From UBA8514 sp034933685 (GTDB taxonomy: Bacteria > Bacillota > Clostridia > Lachnospirales > Anaerotignaceae): a stretch of 64,000 bases of DNA. The stretch is taken from contig JAYFNB010000025.1 of NCBI GenBank assembly GCA_034933685.1, forward strand, positions 55,745-119,744. The letters run 5' to 3'. The position numbers and the translations under genes are program-made. Below are positions 26,104 through 35,081 of the stretch, piece after piece (the first letter of the stretch is position 1; each line of letters begins with the position of its first letter). The notes under the pieces were generated by a model that was not told the DNA's origin, did not search any database, and was given only the letters and a program-made list of their open reading frames with translations.

Positions 26104-27090
26104 ATGAGTATTAAAATAGGAATTTTGGGTTACGGAAATTTAGGACGTGGCATAGAATGTGCTATTAAGCAAAACTCTGATATGGAACTTGTTGCAGTAT
26201 TTACACGCCGAGCACCAGAAACTGTAACTATATTAACAAATGGTGCAAAGGTTTATCATATTGATGAAGCGGAAAAAATGAAGGACGAAATCGACGTGCT
26301 TATTTTGTGCGGTGGAAGTGCAACAGATTTGCCTGTGCAAACTCCAAAGTATGCAGAAATATTTAATGTGGTGGATAGCTTTGACACTCATGCAAACATA
26401 CCAGATCATTTTGATACAGTTAATGCTTTATCAAGAAAAGGAGGGAAGGTAAGTGTTATTTCAGTTGGCTGGGATCCTGGAATGTTCTCGCTCAACAGAT
26501 TATATGCAAATGCCATTCTTCCACAAGGTTGTGACTATACTTTCTGGGGTAAAGGTGTGAGCCAAGGTCATTCAGATGCTATAAGAAGAGTTGAAGGGGT
26601 AAAGAATGGAAAACAGTATACAATTCCTATTGATAGCGCACTTGAAGCAGTAAGAAAAGGCCAAAATCCTGAACTTAATACACGTCAAAAACATATACGT
26701 GAATGCTTTATTGTTCCTAAAGAGGGCGCAGATATCGTTAAAATTGAACAGGAAATTAAAACTATGCCAAACTATTTTTCAGACTATGATACAACCGTCC
26801 ACTTTATTAGCGAGGAGGAATTTAACGCAAGCCACACAGGTATTCCTCATGGTGGCTTTGTATTTAGAAGTGGTAAAACGGGCTGGAAAGAAGAAAATTC
26901 ACACATCATTGAGTATAGCTTAAAATTAGATTCAAACCCTGAATTTACTTCATCAGTAATTATATGCTATGCAAGGGCAGCATATAGATTAAGCAAAGAA
27001 GGGCAGATTGGCTGTAAAACTGTATTTGATATAGCACCTGCATACCTAAGCCCAAAAAGCGGACAAGAACTTAGGGAACGCATGCTGTAA
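26104..27090 (+). CDS. ddh: meso-Diaminopimelate D-dehydrogenase
   Basis: 328 residues from the ATG at 26104, after GGAGGAG. The Rossmann NADP site is IGILGYGNLGRG; FTRRAPE binds the 2'-phosphate; SVGWDPGMFSLNR and the FWGKGVSQGHSDA loop are diagnostic of Ddh; the C-terminal part includes HGGFVFRSGKTG. It reductively aminates tetrahydrodipicolinate to meso-DAP in one step, for lysine and peptidoglycan. That indicates a DAP-type wall and the dehydrogenase branch of the pathway. It stands alone, ending just upstream of the IS3 element. Confidence 0.95.
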   Translation: MSIKIGILGYGNLGRGIECAIKQNSDMELVAVFTRRAPETVTILTNGAKVYHIDEAEKMKDEIDVLILCGGSATDLPVQTPKYAEIFNVVDSFDTHANIPDHFDTVNALSRKGGKVSVISVGWDPGMFSLNRLYANAILPQGCDYTFWGKGVSQGHSDAIRRVEGVKNGKQYTIPIDSALEAVRKGQNPELNTRQKHIRECFIVPKEGADIVKIEQEIKTMPNYFSDYDTTVHFISEEEFNASHTGIPHGGFVFRSGKTGWKEENSHIIEYSLKLDSNPEFTSSVIICYARAAYRLSKEGQIGCKTVFDIAPAYLSPKSGQELRERML

Positions 27091-27222
27091 AAATTAATAT
27101 GGTTGGTTTTGATTTTTAATTAAGAATCTTTGAAAATTAAGCCCTGACAGTTTAATGATATGCTCCCCTTATGGTAGACAGTTAAAATAATAAAACTGTT
27201 TGCTTTAAGGAGGAGCATTTTT

Positions 27223-27903
27223 ATGCCACAAAAAGGAAAGACATATGAACAAAAACTATCTGCGGTCAAGGATTATCTGGAAGGCAAAAAGAGCATGAAT
27301 CAAATTGCAATCGATAATTGCGTAAGCTTTAATACTGCTAAGCAATGGGTGTTTTTATATCAATCTTTAGGAACGGAAGGATTGATATGCCAATCAAAAA
27401 ACGCGTCCTATTCCAAAGAATTTAAATTAAAAATTGTTCGAGAGTATTTGGATGGTACTGGATCGCTTTTTTCAATTTGTAAAAAATATGGTGTTCGTTC
27501 AACTCGCCAACTGCGCAACTGGATTATGAAGTATAATAGTCATGAGGAGCTAAAAGCTTATGGAAACGGAGGAACGCCTATCATGACTAATGGCAGAAAA
27601 ACCACTTATGATGAAAGAGTTGAAATAGTTAAATATTGTATCGAAAACCAGAATAATTACACTGAAACGGCTCAGAAATATCAAGTGTCTTATCAGCAAG
27701 TTTATACATGGATAAACAAATATGAGGACTACGGGATTGAAGGTTTATATGATGGACGTGGAAAAAGAAAAAATGAAAGGGAACTGTCTGAACTGGAAAA
27801 ACTGAAGGCACAAAATAAACTGTTGGAAGCACAAAATAGAAGACAACAAATGGAGATAGATTTTCTAAAAAAACTCGACCAGATAGAAAGAAGGCGGTAC
27901 TAA
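27223..27903 (+). CDS. IS3-family transposase OrfA (two HTH domains)
   Basis: 226 residues after AAGGAGGAG. Two HTH_Tnp_1-like helix-turn-helix units stand in tandem: residues 5-60 (AVKDYLEGKKSMNQIAID) and about 125-180 (ETAQKYQVSYQQVYTWINKYEDYGIEGLYDGRG), with a third related segment around 65-100. A coiled C-terminus (ELEKLKAQNKLLEAQNRRQQMEIDFLKKL) serves as leucine-zipper. It binds the terminal repeats. An A7 run at 27867-27873 permits -1 frameshifting into orfB. Standard OrfA of this family is 100-170 residues, so this copy is long. Confidence 0.88.
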   Translation: MPQKGKTYEQKLSAVKDYLEGKKSMNQIAIDNCVSFNTAKQWVFLYQSLGTEGLICQSKNASYSKEFKLKIVREYLDGTGSLFSICKKYGVRSTRQLRNWIMKYNSHEELKAYGNGGTPIMTNGRKTTYDERVEIVKYCIENQNNYTETAQKYQVSYQQVYTWINKYEDYGIEGLYDGRGKRKNERELSELEKLKAQNKLLEAQNRRQQMEIDFLKKLDQIERRRY

Positions 27904-28793
27904 GTCAGGTAAGAAATGAAACTATATATCTAGCGATACAGGAACTTCACGATACTAAGGCATATCCAATTACGGAATTATGTGATATTGCCAGTATAGA
28001 ACGTTCCTCATATTACAAATGGCTTAACAGAAAAGAAAGTCATAATGAAAAATTCAATAAGAACCTACTTCCACTTATCAAGGAGGCATATGAAGATAAA
28101 AATGGTATTTTAGGATATCGTCAGATGACAATTAAGTTGAATCGTGAGCATGGGTTCCATTTAAATAATAAGAGAATCTATAGACTTATGACAATACTAA
28201 ACTTAAAATCTGTGTGTCGCAGGAAGAAAAAGAATTTTATAAAATCCACTCCTGAAATTACTGCAGAGAATGTTCTCAACAGAGACTTTCAGGCAGATAG
28301 ATTTGGTGAAAAGTGGCTTACTGATGTAACAGAAATGAAATATGGTGCTAATAGCAAAGCTTATCTTAGTGCTATACTGGATCTAGGAGACAAAAGCATT
28401 GTATCCTTTGTGCTTGGGTACTTAAATAACAATGAACTGGCATTTAGGACATTTGACATTGCCCATAAGAAATATCCAGACGCAAAACCTATCTTTCATA
28501 GTGACAGAGGCTTTCAATACACAACAAAGGTATTTAAGAAAAAGTTGGATGATGCTGGCATGATACAGAGCATGTCAAGAGTATCTCGTTGTATAGATAA
28601 CGGACCTATGGAAGCATTTTGGGCAATGCTTAAATCAGAAATGTATTATCTTAAAAAATTCAATTCATACAATGATCTTGAGGCTGAAATCATTGATTAC
28701 ATAGATTATTATAATAACCATCGCTATCAAAAAGGTCTTGCCTGTATGACACCAATTGAGTACAGGCACCATCTTATGAATCAGATAGCATAA
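27867..28793 (+). CDS. IS3-family transposase OrfB (rve integrase, by -1 frameshift)
   Basis: The frame is -1 relative to orfA and is open from 27840, so the enzyme is made as an OrfAB fusion by slippage at A-AAA-AAA (27867-27873). An independent start at 28125 would lose the conserved ELCDIASIERSSYYKWLNR region. The DDE triad is complete: TDVTEM (D), FHSDRGFQYTT (D) and NGPMEAFWAMLKSE (E), followed by YNNHRYQKGLACMTPIEYR. It joins and cuts element ends as a retroviral-integrase-fold transposase. Confidence 0.88.
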   Translation, partial: KKTRPDRKKAVLSQVRNETIYLAIQELHDTKAYPITELCDIASIERSSYYKWLNRKESHNEKFNKNLLPLIKEAYEDKNGILGYRQMTIKLNREHGFHLNNKRIYRLMTILNLKSVCRRKKKNFIKSTPEITAENVLNRDFQADRFGEKWLTDVTEMKYGANSKAYLSAILDLGDKSIVSFVLGYLNNNELAFRTFDIAHKKYPDAKPIFHSDRGFQYTTKVFKKKLDDAGMIQSMSRVSRCIDNGPMEAFWAMLKSEMYYLKKFNSYNDLEAEIIDYIDYYNNHRYQKGLACMTPIEYRHHLMNQIA

Positions 28794-29215
28794 AAGTGAC
28801 GTCAACCATAATGAATGATTGACGTCATCAAAGAATTTTATTATTTCCTATGTCTACTTGACAGGGAGCGGTTCAGTGATTTGAAGGCTTTAATCTGTTC
28901 AATTTATTTAATTTTCATTTTTAAAGTTGTGTTAATTAATGAAAGCTAATTTGAAACTAATATCAATTTTATTCACATATTAACTTCAATTTGGTCAATT
29001 ACCGTATGCGCTTGTCTATCACAGAAATCGCCTATAGAACTTACTTAACTATAGCGTTCTGCCTTTATCTGTGTCTAAAATTGGAATATTGCCGCCGTTG
29101 CTGGTAAATGCTCCTGTATAGCTTTCTCTTTATCTGTGTTTGGAAGGCATGTCAAGAAAACTATCGCAAAATCATGTTAGTTGCAACTTTACCCATCGTT
29201 CTTCAAAATATATTC

Positions 29216-29615
29216 CTAGCGGGAATGAATTTGACCACAGTCTTGACGGTGACCTGTACAATTTTTAGTAATACCCATAGTTGCAAGATATAGCATTTTT
29301 AGCAGGCTGTCATCAGTGTGGAATATCATCTTGCTTTTTACAACCTTACGGAGCTGGCGGTTAAATCTCTCTTGTGTTCCGTATCTGATGGATGCATGTT
29401 GAATCTCTGTTTTATGGAATACAGAAACAATTGCCCGGGAAATCTCATCAGACATATACGCATGCAATAAGGATATCCTAAACACTGCTGTTTCTTAAAC
29501 AAGATATTATTCAAATCCAGAACTTTGCACTTTAATTTTCACCAATGTCCATGCAGGTCACATCTTTGCGTCCATTCAATTAAATACCAAGAATAATGTA
29601 GACAACTTTTTCCAT
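29216..29615 (-). pseudogene. Decayed IS256/mutator-family transposase
   Basis: Reading on the minus strand from 29615, EKVVYIILGI, then after stops NGRKDVTCMDIGEN, SAKFWI and DILIACV match the IS256 transposase region around its second aspartate. From about 29380 to 29216 the C-terminal part appears: ERFNRQLRKVVKSKMIFHTDDSLLKMLYLAT. Several in-frame stops and a large internal deletion show it is dead. The flanks 28876-29215 and 29616-29973 hold no intact gene. Near 29168 there is a short plus-strand stretch (LVATLPIVLQNIFLAGMNL) like a MATE transporter N-terminus, suggesting that the transposon inserted there. Confidence 0.6.
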
Positions 29616-29973
29616 AAATAAAACTCTAAACCGAGTAATTTTATTTTATACCAGTTTTTACTTAAGAGCAGAAAAATCAGTAGCGTATTGACCATAAGAG
29701 AAGTTAAAGCGCTTTTATAGACACTGTAAAAGCCCCCATCTACAAGACACATTTACTGCCTATATTGGGGGACATTATTTTGCCACACACTTATTAGAAT
29801 CCAGCATTGATGTTTGTCAAATAAACGAACTTTTAGTGCACACCTTTATTCTAATAATTGCATTTCTTTTATTTTTTTAACTATAGAAAATGTTCTTGAA
29901 ATTCTTATCAATAGTATCCCTTTTTATCTAATCACTAAATTAATCTTTTTTCTATGTGTTAACGATTCAAAAA

Positions 29974-31350
29974 TCATACAACCTGCATTGTATTAATATG
30001 TTGTCCGTCAGAAAAAACATGTGTAGCACAAGATACACAAGGATCAAAAGATCGTATTATTCTGCCAATTTCAACAGGCACATCAATATCTGTTACAGGT
30101 GATCCTATTAACGCTTGTTCTGCAGTTCCCTTAATGTTTCCAGTTTGCGTTGATAGATTCCATGCAGAGGGTGTTATTATTTGATAAAAGGCTATTTTAC
30201 TACTATCAGTCACCAGCCAATGCCCAAGTGCACCCCGTGTTGTATCAATTAATCCTTTGCCAATGGATTTTTCTGGTACAGTATATTCTTGCTGCATATC
30301 TACTCCTGGAATTAGGTTGTGTAAAAGTTCTTTCATAACTTTTACAATTTTTCTTGCCTCTAGTGCCCTTGCAATAGTTCTATCCATAGCAGATATTCCA
30401 TTTCTGTAATCACCACAAAGCCATTGCCTTGCAAGCGGCCCTACTTCATAAGGAACGTTGTTGTATCTGGGAGCTTTAATCCATGAATATGCTTGTGGCT
30501 TGTTAATATCCGCTTCATCATTTTCGTTGTACCAAGCATTTTCATTATCCTGAGATATTAAGTCTGGAAAAAAAGTTGTAATTGTATTGTTTGAATATAC
30601 AAGCGGGTCTACATATAACGTTCCTAAATCTTTATAATTATTGAAACAGCCATAGCTTAATAAATTACCGTAACCTCTGCCTATATGATAATACTCTGAA
30701 TAATAATGACCAATTTCATATACATCTGGAATCATTTTTTCATTTATAAATTGTTCAATACTATCAAGAATTGATTCTATGCTGATAATATTACTTATAG
30801 TAGCTTTTGTTGTAATTCCGCCAATAAAAATTCCATGATTATGGGGGGCTTTGCCTCCCAATATCGCCAACATTTGATGAGCGCTACGGCTGATTTCAAG
30901 AGAATTAAAATAATCTTCTACCATCCTGTCGTTTAGTTTCTTCGGAAGTCTATAATCATTATGATCGGTCTTGAATAATGGAAAATTTTCTGGTAGCTTC
31001 ACAAAATCAGGAAGTGTATACTGATAAAAATGTCTTAAATGATTTTGTAAGAACTCACATCCATGGACAATATCTCTAAGATATCTCCCTTGCTCAGAAG
31101 GAATAAAATTCATGGCATTTTCCAATGCAAGGGTAGAAGCCAATGAATGTGCAGTCGAACAAATTCCACATATTCTCTGTGTAAAATAGACGGCATCAAA
31201 AGGGTTTCTACCAATTAACATTTTTTCAAACCCACGAAACATCAAACCCTTTGTTTTTGCATTTACTACAAAATGATTCTCAATATCAGCTTGTATTTCC
31301 ATAAAACCACTTATGCGGGTAACTGGGTTAATGGTTATTTTCTCCGACAT
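29974..31350 (-). CDS. [NiFe] hydrogenase large subunit
   Basis: 458 residues from the ATG at 31350, seven bases after AAAGGGG and two bases after the small-subunit stop. Nickel ligands are in L1, RICGICSTAHS (about residues 59-69), and L2, DPCVSCATH near the end. After the L2 histidine a 14-residue tail ending NTMQVV should be removed by the maturation protease encoded at the operon's other end. The chain is shorter than membrane-bound uptake enzymes (about 560-600), more like cytoplasmic forms. It binds the Ni-Fe(CN)2CO centre that splits or makes hydrogen. It is the last gene of the nine-gene operon; no signal peptide. Confidence 0.93.
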   Translation of the reverse strand: MSEKITINPVTRISGFMEIQADIENHFVVNAKTKGLMFRGFEKMLIGRNPFDAVYFTQRICGICSTAHSLASTLALENAMNFIPSEQGRYLRDIVHGCEFLQNHLRHFYQYTLPDFVKLPENFPLFKTDHNDYRLPKKLNDRMVEDYFNSLEISRSAHQMLAILGGKAPHNHGIFIGGITTKATISNIISIESILDSIEQFINEKMIPDVYEIGHYYSEYYHIGRGYGNLLSYGCFNNYKDLGTLYVDPLVYSNNTITTFFPDLISQDNENAWYNENDEADINKPQAYSWIKAPRYNNVPYEVGPLARQWLCGDYRNGISAMDRTIARALEARKIVKVMKELLHNLIPGVDMQQEYTVPEKSIGKGLIDTTRGALGHWLVTDSSKIAFYQIITPSAWNLSTQTGNIKGTAEQALIGSPVTDIDVPVEIGRIIRSFDPCVSCATHVFSDGQHINTMQVV

Positions 31351-31352
31351 GT

Positions 31353-32249
31353 TCAATCCCCTTTCGTAGTATCGAAATTGATAAACGGTTCCATGGCATC
31401 AGGAAATCCAAATTGTGCACAGCCAATACAAGGTGAATCATCCCCTACCGGCCAATTAACATGCCCATTCCATTGTCGAATGGGGCAATCCGTTCGGGTA
31501 ACCGGTCCACGACATCCTAACTTAAACATGCAGGTTTCTTCACCAAGTTTACTGGCAAAGATACCACGGTCAAAATAAGACCTTCTTGGGCATCTGTCAT
31601 GGATAGTGGTACTATAGAACATTAAAGGACGTTCTCTGTCATCAAGGGGTGGTTCACCATATAACAATATATAGGCAAGCGTCCCCATAAACCAGTCTGG
31701 ATGGCATGGACAACCAGGCAAATTAATGACTTTTCTTTGCAAAACATGTTGTACGCCAACACATTCACTTGGATTTGGTCTTGCGGCAGATACACCACCG
31801 TGTGATGCGCATGAACCAACTGCAATAACGTATGCTGCGCTTTCCCCAAGTTTTTTTACTGCTTCCAGTCCAGTAACCAAAACTTCATCATGCTGTCCAA
31901 TTATATTGTAATTGCCATTATCTTTTAATGAGACTGCTCCTTCAACAGCAAGAATATAATTACTGCCTATTACACTAAAAAGTTGATTCATAGCTTCACT
32001 ACCTTCAGCAGCAAGCAGACTATTACTGTAGGTGAAATTTGCCATTTGGGTAATATGATACTGAAAACCTGGATTTTGGCCATTAAGCAGTGAGATTATG
32101 TTACCAGCGCATCCGTTTAACTCAAGCCATACAAGATTTGGCTTTTCTAACCGTTCATTTGCTATCTCATTTTTCACCTTCATTACAAGGCTTGAGGTTG
32201 TTTTCAATCTGCCTTGCTGATATGGACATATCAAATTTACTAATTCCAT
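31353..32249 (-). CDS. [NiFe] hydrogenase small subunit, no Tat signal, Asn in proximal-cluster motif
   Basis: 298 residues from the ATG at 32249, after GGTGG. The N-terminal domain has LVWLELNGCAGNIISLLN: the usual CxxC of the proximal cluster is C-A-G-N, Asn replacing the second cysteine. From my knowledge, cyanobacterial HupS and mycobacterial Huc (group 2-type) share GCSGN, and Huc has three-iron clusters. GSCASHGG and NLPGCPCHPDWFMG provide further ligands; the C-terminal CMFKLGCRGPVTRTDCP and CIGC hold medial and distal clusters. There is no twin-arginine signal and no C-terminal membrane helix, so the enzyme is cytoplasmic. It lies 19 bases after the cytochrome-b5-like gene. Confidence 0.93.
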   Translation of the reverse strand: MELVNLICPYQQGRLKTTSSLVMKVKNEIANERLEKPNLVWLELNGCAGNIISLLNGQNPGFQYHITQMANFTYSNSLLAAEGSEAMNQLFSVIGSNYILAVEGAVSLKDNGNYNIIGQHDEVLVTGLEAVKKLGESAAYVIAVGSCASHGGVSAARPNPSECVGVQHVLQRKVINLPGCPCHPDWFMGTLAYILLYGEPPLDDRERPLMFYSTTIHDRCPRRSYFDRGIFASKLGEETCMFKLGCRGPVTRTDCPIRQWNGHVNWPVGDDSPCIGCAQFGFPDAMEPFINFDTTKGD

Positions 32250-32268
32250 ATTTTCCACCAACTTTACG

Positions 32269-32736
32269 TTATGATAAATTACCTACCACGGGTAGTTTGT
32301 CTAAAATACTAACCATTCCGTGACATGATTCAAATTCAATTGTTAAATCGTTTCCAGCACTAAGACCAAAATGCGTAGCCGACGCCCAAGCTGCATTATT
32401 TGTTACATCATATACAACTCCATTTATTGCAATATATGCAGGGTTGCCGTCCTTGCCGTTATATTGGGCTAGTTTCTCTAAAGTAAAGACTTTTGCAGTG
32501 TTAACAGTAGGCTGAACTTGATTTGCATAAATTCTTGGATAGGTCGTTGCTTTACTTTTTAACCGATTTGCTTTACTGAAAAATTGAATGTGATTTTCTA
32601 ACATCATTACTTCTCTGTTCAGATGATCTAGTACTTGACGTTTATTGTTAGCTTTATTAGAATACAGCTTTTCTAAATCGGCATTCATTTTCTTAACACT
32701 GTTATTAATAGTCTCTATAAACAAATCTAATTCCAT
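32269..32736 (-). CDS. Cytochrome b5-like haem/steroid-binding domain protein in hydrogenase operon
   Basis: 155 residues from the ATG at 32736, after GGAGGG. The first 70 residues are a charged helical, probably coiled-coil segment (VKKMNADLEKLYSN... NREVMMLENHIQFF). The last 75 form a cytochrome b5/MAPR-like domain: FTLEKLAQYNGKDGNPAYIAINGVVYDVT, then W-A-SATHFGLSAGNDLTIEF and CHG...LDKLPVVG. The classic HPGG is absent; the bacterial version uses H-x-G...AGxDLT and a later histidine, and both are present. No signal or membrane segment is seen. It sits between hypE and the small subunit, so it probably carries electrons to or from the hydrogenase, or anchors it. That role is inference. Confidence 0.8.
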   Translation of the reverse strand: MELDLFIETINNSVKKMNADLEKLYSNKANNKRQVLDHLNREVMMLENHIQFFSKANRLKSKATTYPRIYANQVQPTVNTAKVFTLEKLAQYNGKDGNPAYIAINGVVYDVTNNAAWASATHFGLSAGNDLTIEFESCHGMVSILDKLPVVGNLS

Positions 32737-32796
32737 CACAACCCTCCAAATATACCCTCGAATTTAGTTGATTAGGAATGTAATTTTATTGTTTCG

Positions 32797-33795
32797 TCAA
32801 CAAATTCTTGGTATTGTCTGTCCTTCTAGCGAAGGAATAATTCGTTTCCCTCCAATATCGGTCTGCAAATAAACAAGCTTCTGACAGTCTTTAGTAAATC
32901 GTCCGATTATCTGTGCATCTTTATAACTATGAAACCTCTTTAGATTTTCTAGAATCCTGTTGCCAAAGCCTTTTTTGACCACCAAAACCATTCTGCCTTC
33001 ACATGCAAGGTACATGGGGTCAATCCCTAAAATTTCATTTACCGCCTTTACCTGATTACTTATGGGTATTTGATTTTCAAACAATTCTGCATTTAAGCCA
33101 GCATTAGTAGCTATTTCATTCAGAACAGTTGCCAGCCCACCTCTGGTTGGATCTTTCATCAACTTTATATATTGAAGCTCCATCTCCAAATCAGTAATTA
33201 AATTATTAAGAGCACAACAATCACTAATTATATTGGTTTCTATAGCAAGACCATACCTATCAAGCAATATAGCTGTTCCATGCTCTGCAATCGTACCAGT
33301 GATAATAATCTCATCCTCTGGTTCAATCTTGTCTGTAGAATAATTCTCTGATACCACACCAATACCCGATGTATTGATAAATAATCCGTCTGCACAGCCT
33401 TTTTCCACAACCTTTGTATCTCCAGTAACTATTTTAACACCATTTTCTTTGCATGTTTCCCCCATGGATTTCGCTATACTGCATAAAATGTCAATATCAA
33501 AGCCTTCTTCTATAATAAAACCCGCACTTATGTATAACGGCTTTGCTCCCGCAGTTGCGAGGTCATTAATTGTACCGCAAACTGCAAGTTTTCCAATATT
33601 CCCACCCCTAAAAATCAGCGGTTTAACCACAAAGCTATCAGTGGTATAGGCAAATCTTGCTTTTTCTGTAGTATAAACAAATGCGTCATTTTCTGCTCCA
33701 GTTTCATTCCCGTAATATTTGAGAAATACATCCTTTATAAGCTCATTTGTCTTAACACCGCCATCACCATGATATAATTTAATTTTATTTTCCAA
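32797..33795 (-). CDS. hypE: Hydrogenase maturation protein HypE
   Basis: 332 residues. PurM/AIRS fold: LYHGDGGVKTNELI, AVCGTINDLATAGAKP, VTGDTKVVEKG, IIITGTIAEHG and MKDPTRGGLATVLNEIA. It ends in PRIC, the C-terminal cysteine that receives carbamoyl from HypF and is dehydrated with ATP to the thiocyanate used as the iron's cyanide ligand. The start overlaps hypD by 11 bases. It works with HypF, HypC and HypD, all in this operon. Confidence 0.96.
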   Translation of the reverse strand: MENKIKLYHGDGGVKTNELIKDVFLKYYGNETGAENDAFVYTTEKARFAYTTDSFVVKPLIFRGGNIGKLAVCGTINDLATAGAKPLYISAGFIIEEGFDIDILCSIAKSMGETCKENGVKIVTGDTKVVEKGCADGLFINTSGIGVVSENYSTDKIEPEDEIIITGTIAEHGTAILLDRYGLAIETNIISDCCALNNLITDLEMELQYIKLMKDPTRGGLATVLNEIATNAGLNAELFENQIPISNQVKAVNEILGIDPMYLACEGRMVLVVKKGFGNRILENLKRFHSYKDAQIIGRFTKDCQKLVYLQTDIGGKRIIPSLEGQTIPRIC

Positions 33796-34861
33796 AAGCT
33801 ACCCTCCCATATTTGTAATGAGCTGAACAAGCTCCTTCAGAGGATATCATACAAGGTCCCAATGGGGTTTCAGGTGTACAACTCAATCCAAACTGCTTAC
33901 ATTCATATGGTGCTTTTATTCCAAGTATTATTTCGCTACATTGGCAAACAGATGATTTGAAAAGTACTTTCTCTGATAGATTGAACTTATTTTTTGCATC
34001 AAGCCTTTTGTATTTCTCCTGTAAACCTAATGCAGAGTTTGGAACCAAGCCTATTCCTCTCCAATATCCATCCTCTGCCTTGTAAACTTCATTCATATAT
34101 TGTTGTGCTAATTTGTTTCCTGTCGCACTAACACAGCGTTCATATAAATTTGAAAAAGCAACGGGCTTTCTTCCTTCAATTTGGTCTAAAAGGTTGTAAA
34201 TGCCGCATTTAATTTCTTCAGCTTCAAAGCCACTTACCACAGCAGGAATTTGAAATTTATCCGTAACAAATTGAAATGCATCCGCTCCCAAAACAGACGC
34301 AACATGCCCAGGGCAAATAAGTCCGTCTATTCTTTTACTTTCATTTTTAAGTATAAAATATAAAACAGGTTCCATACGTTTCAGTGCCGTTAGAAAAAAC
34401 AGATTATTAGGCCCGTTTTCATATACGTTTTTAATAGTTGCTGCAAAAATAGGTGCAGTTGTTTCAAAGCCTACTGCTAAAAATACAACAGTTTTATCTT
34501 GCTTTTTCCGTGCGAGCGTTATTGCATCTTCTGGGGAATAAACTGTTATAACATTATCCTTGGATTTCTTATCAGCAAGGCTTAAATATGTGCCTTTCAC
34601 CTTTAACATATCACCAAAGGTGGCAATGATAATATTGTCACGGGAAAGTAATTCTATTGCCTCATCAATATAGGTTTCATTTGTTACGCATACAGGGCAA
34701 CCCGGCCCAGACAATAACTTAACATATTCGGGCAGCAAATAGCGAATTCCAGATTTTGATATGGATTGCGTGTGCGTACCGCAAACTTCCATAATACGGA
34801 TGATTCTTTCTTCTGGCTCTGGGTAACCATTCATAATTGCTTTCTTGCATTCTTTATTCAT
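33785..34861 (-). CDS. hypD: Hydrogenase maturation protein HypD
   Basis: 358 residues from the ATG at 34861, six bases after AAAGGCG; an ATG six bases earlier directly abuts that site. Motifs: IMEVCGTHTQSI (iron-binding cysteine), SGPGCPVCVT, VGFETTAPIFA, GLICPGHVASVLG, and the C-terminal [4Fe-4S] cysteines in CQCSEIILG, CKQFGLSCTPETPLGPCMISSEGAC. HypD and HypC form the scaffold on which Fe(CN)2CO is assembled. It overlaps hypC slightly and hypE by 11 bases. Confidence 0.95.
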   Translation of the reverse strand: MNKECKKAIMNGYPEPEERIIRIMEVCGTHTQSISKSGIRYLLPEYVKLLSGPGCPVCVTNETYIDEAIELLSRDNIIIATFGDMLKVKGTYLSLADKKSKDNVITVYSPEDAITLARKKQDKTVVFLAVGFETTAPIFAATIKNVYENGPNNLFFLTALKRMEPVLYFILKNESKRIDGLICPGHVASVLGADAFQFVTDKFQIPAVVSGFEAEEIKCGIYNLLDQIEGRKPVAFSNLYERCVSATGNKLAQQYMNEVYKAEDGYWRGIGLVPNSALGLQEKYKRLDAKNKFNLSEKVLFKSSVCQCSEIILGIKAPYECKQFGLSCTPETPLGPCMISSEGACSAHYKYGRVAFGK

Positions 34862-35081
34862 TTTCATCGCCTTTTATCATCTTATGAAGCGTATTATTAA
34901 GAAATGTATATTCATTTTCCTCTATTTTTTCGATAGCAAAGCCTGCATGTAGTAACACACAATCACCAGGCATAGGGTTTTCTATTAACTGAATATTGAT
35001 TTTTTGCCTAATTCCCATAGTTTCGGCGTAAGCGTAATTCCCCTGTGTTGAAATTATCTTTGTAGGAATTGCCAGACACAT
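34854..35081 (-). CDS. hypC: Hydrogenase maturation chaperone HypC
   Basis: 75 residues. It begins MCLAIPTKII, with the essential cysteine at position 2 that holds the Fe(CN)2CO group, and contains GDCVLLHAGFAIEKI. GAGGAGGGAG precedes the ATG. Its first 74 bases overlap the end of hypF in another frame. It shuttles iron between HypD and the large subunit. Length is normal. Confidence 0.95.
   Translation of the reverse strand: MCLAIPTKIISTQGNYAYAETMGIRQKINIQLIENPMPGDCVLLHAGFAIEKIEENEYTFLNNTLHKMIKGDENE

Larger units (their letters stand above)
27156..28875 (+). mobile_element. IS3-family insertion sequence (IS150-like)
   Basis: Two overlapping frames (orfA, orfB) with imperfect terminal inverted repeats. 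The left end starts TGATATGCTCCCC and the right end, read in reverse, TGAACCGCTCCCT. Further in, both share GTAGACA and AATAATAAAA. A TGACGTCAA...TTGACGTCA hairpin follows orfB at about 28797. No target duplication could be found at the assigned ends, so they may be off by a few bases. All catalytic residues are intact, so the element may be active. Confidence 0.85.

Noticed and set aside
35008..35081. Frameshift error at the hypF/hypC junction
   Set aside because: Both genes keep full family motifs and hypC has its own ribosome site, so a genuine overlap is the simpler reading, though resequencing could change this.
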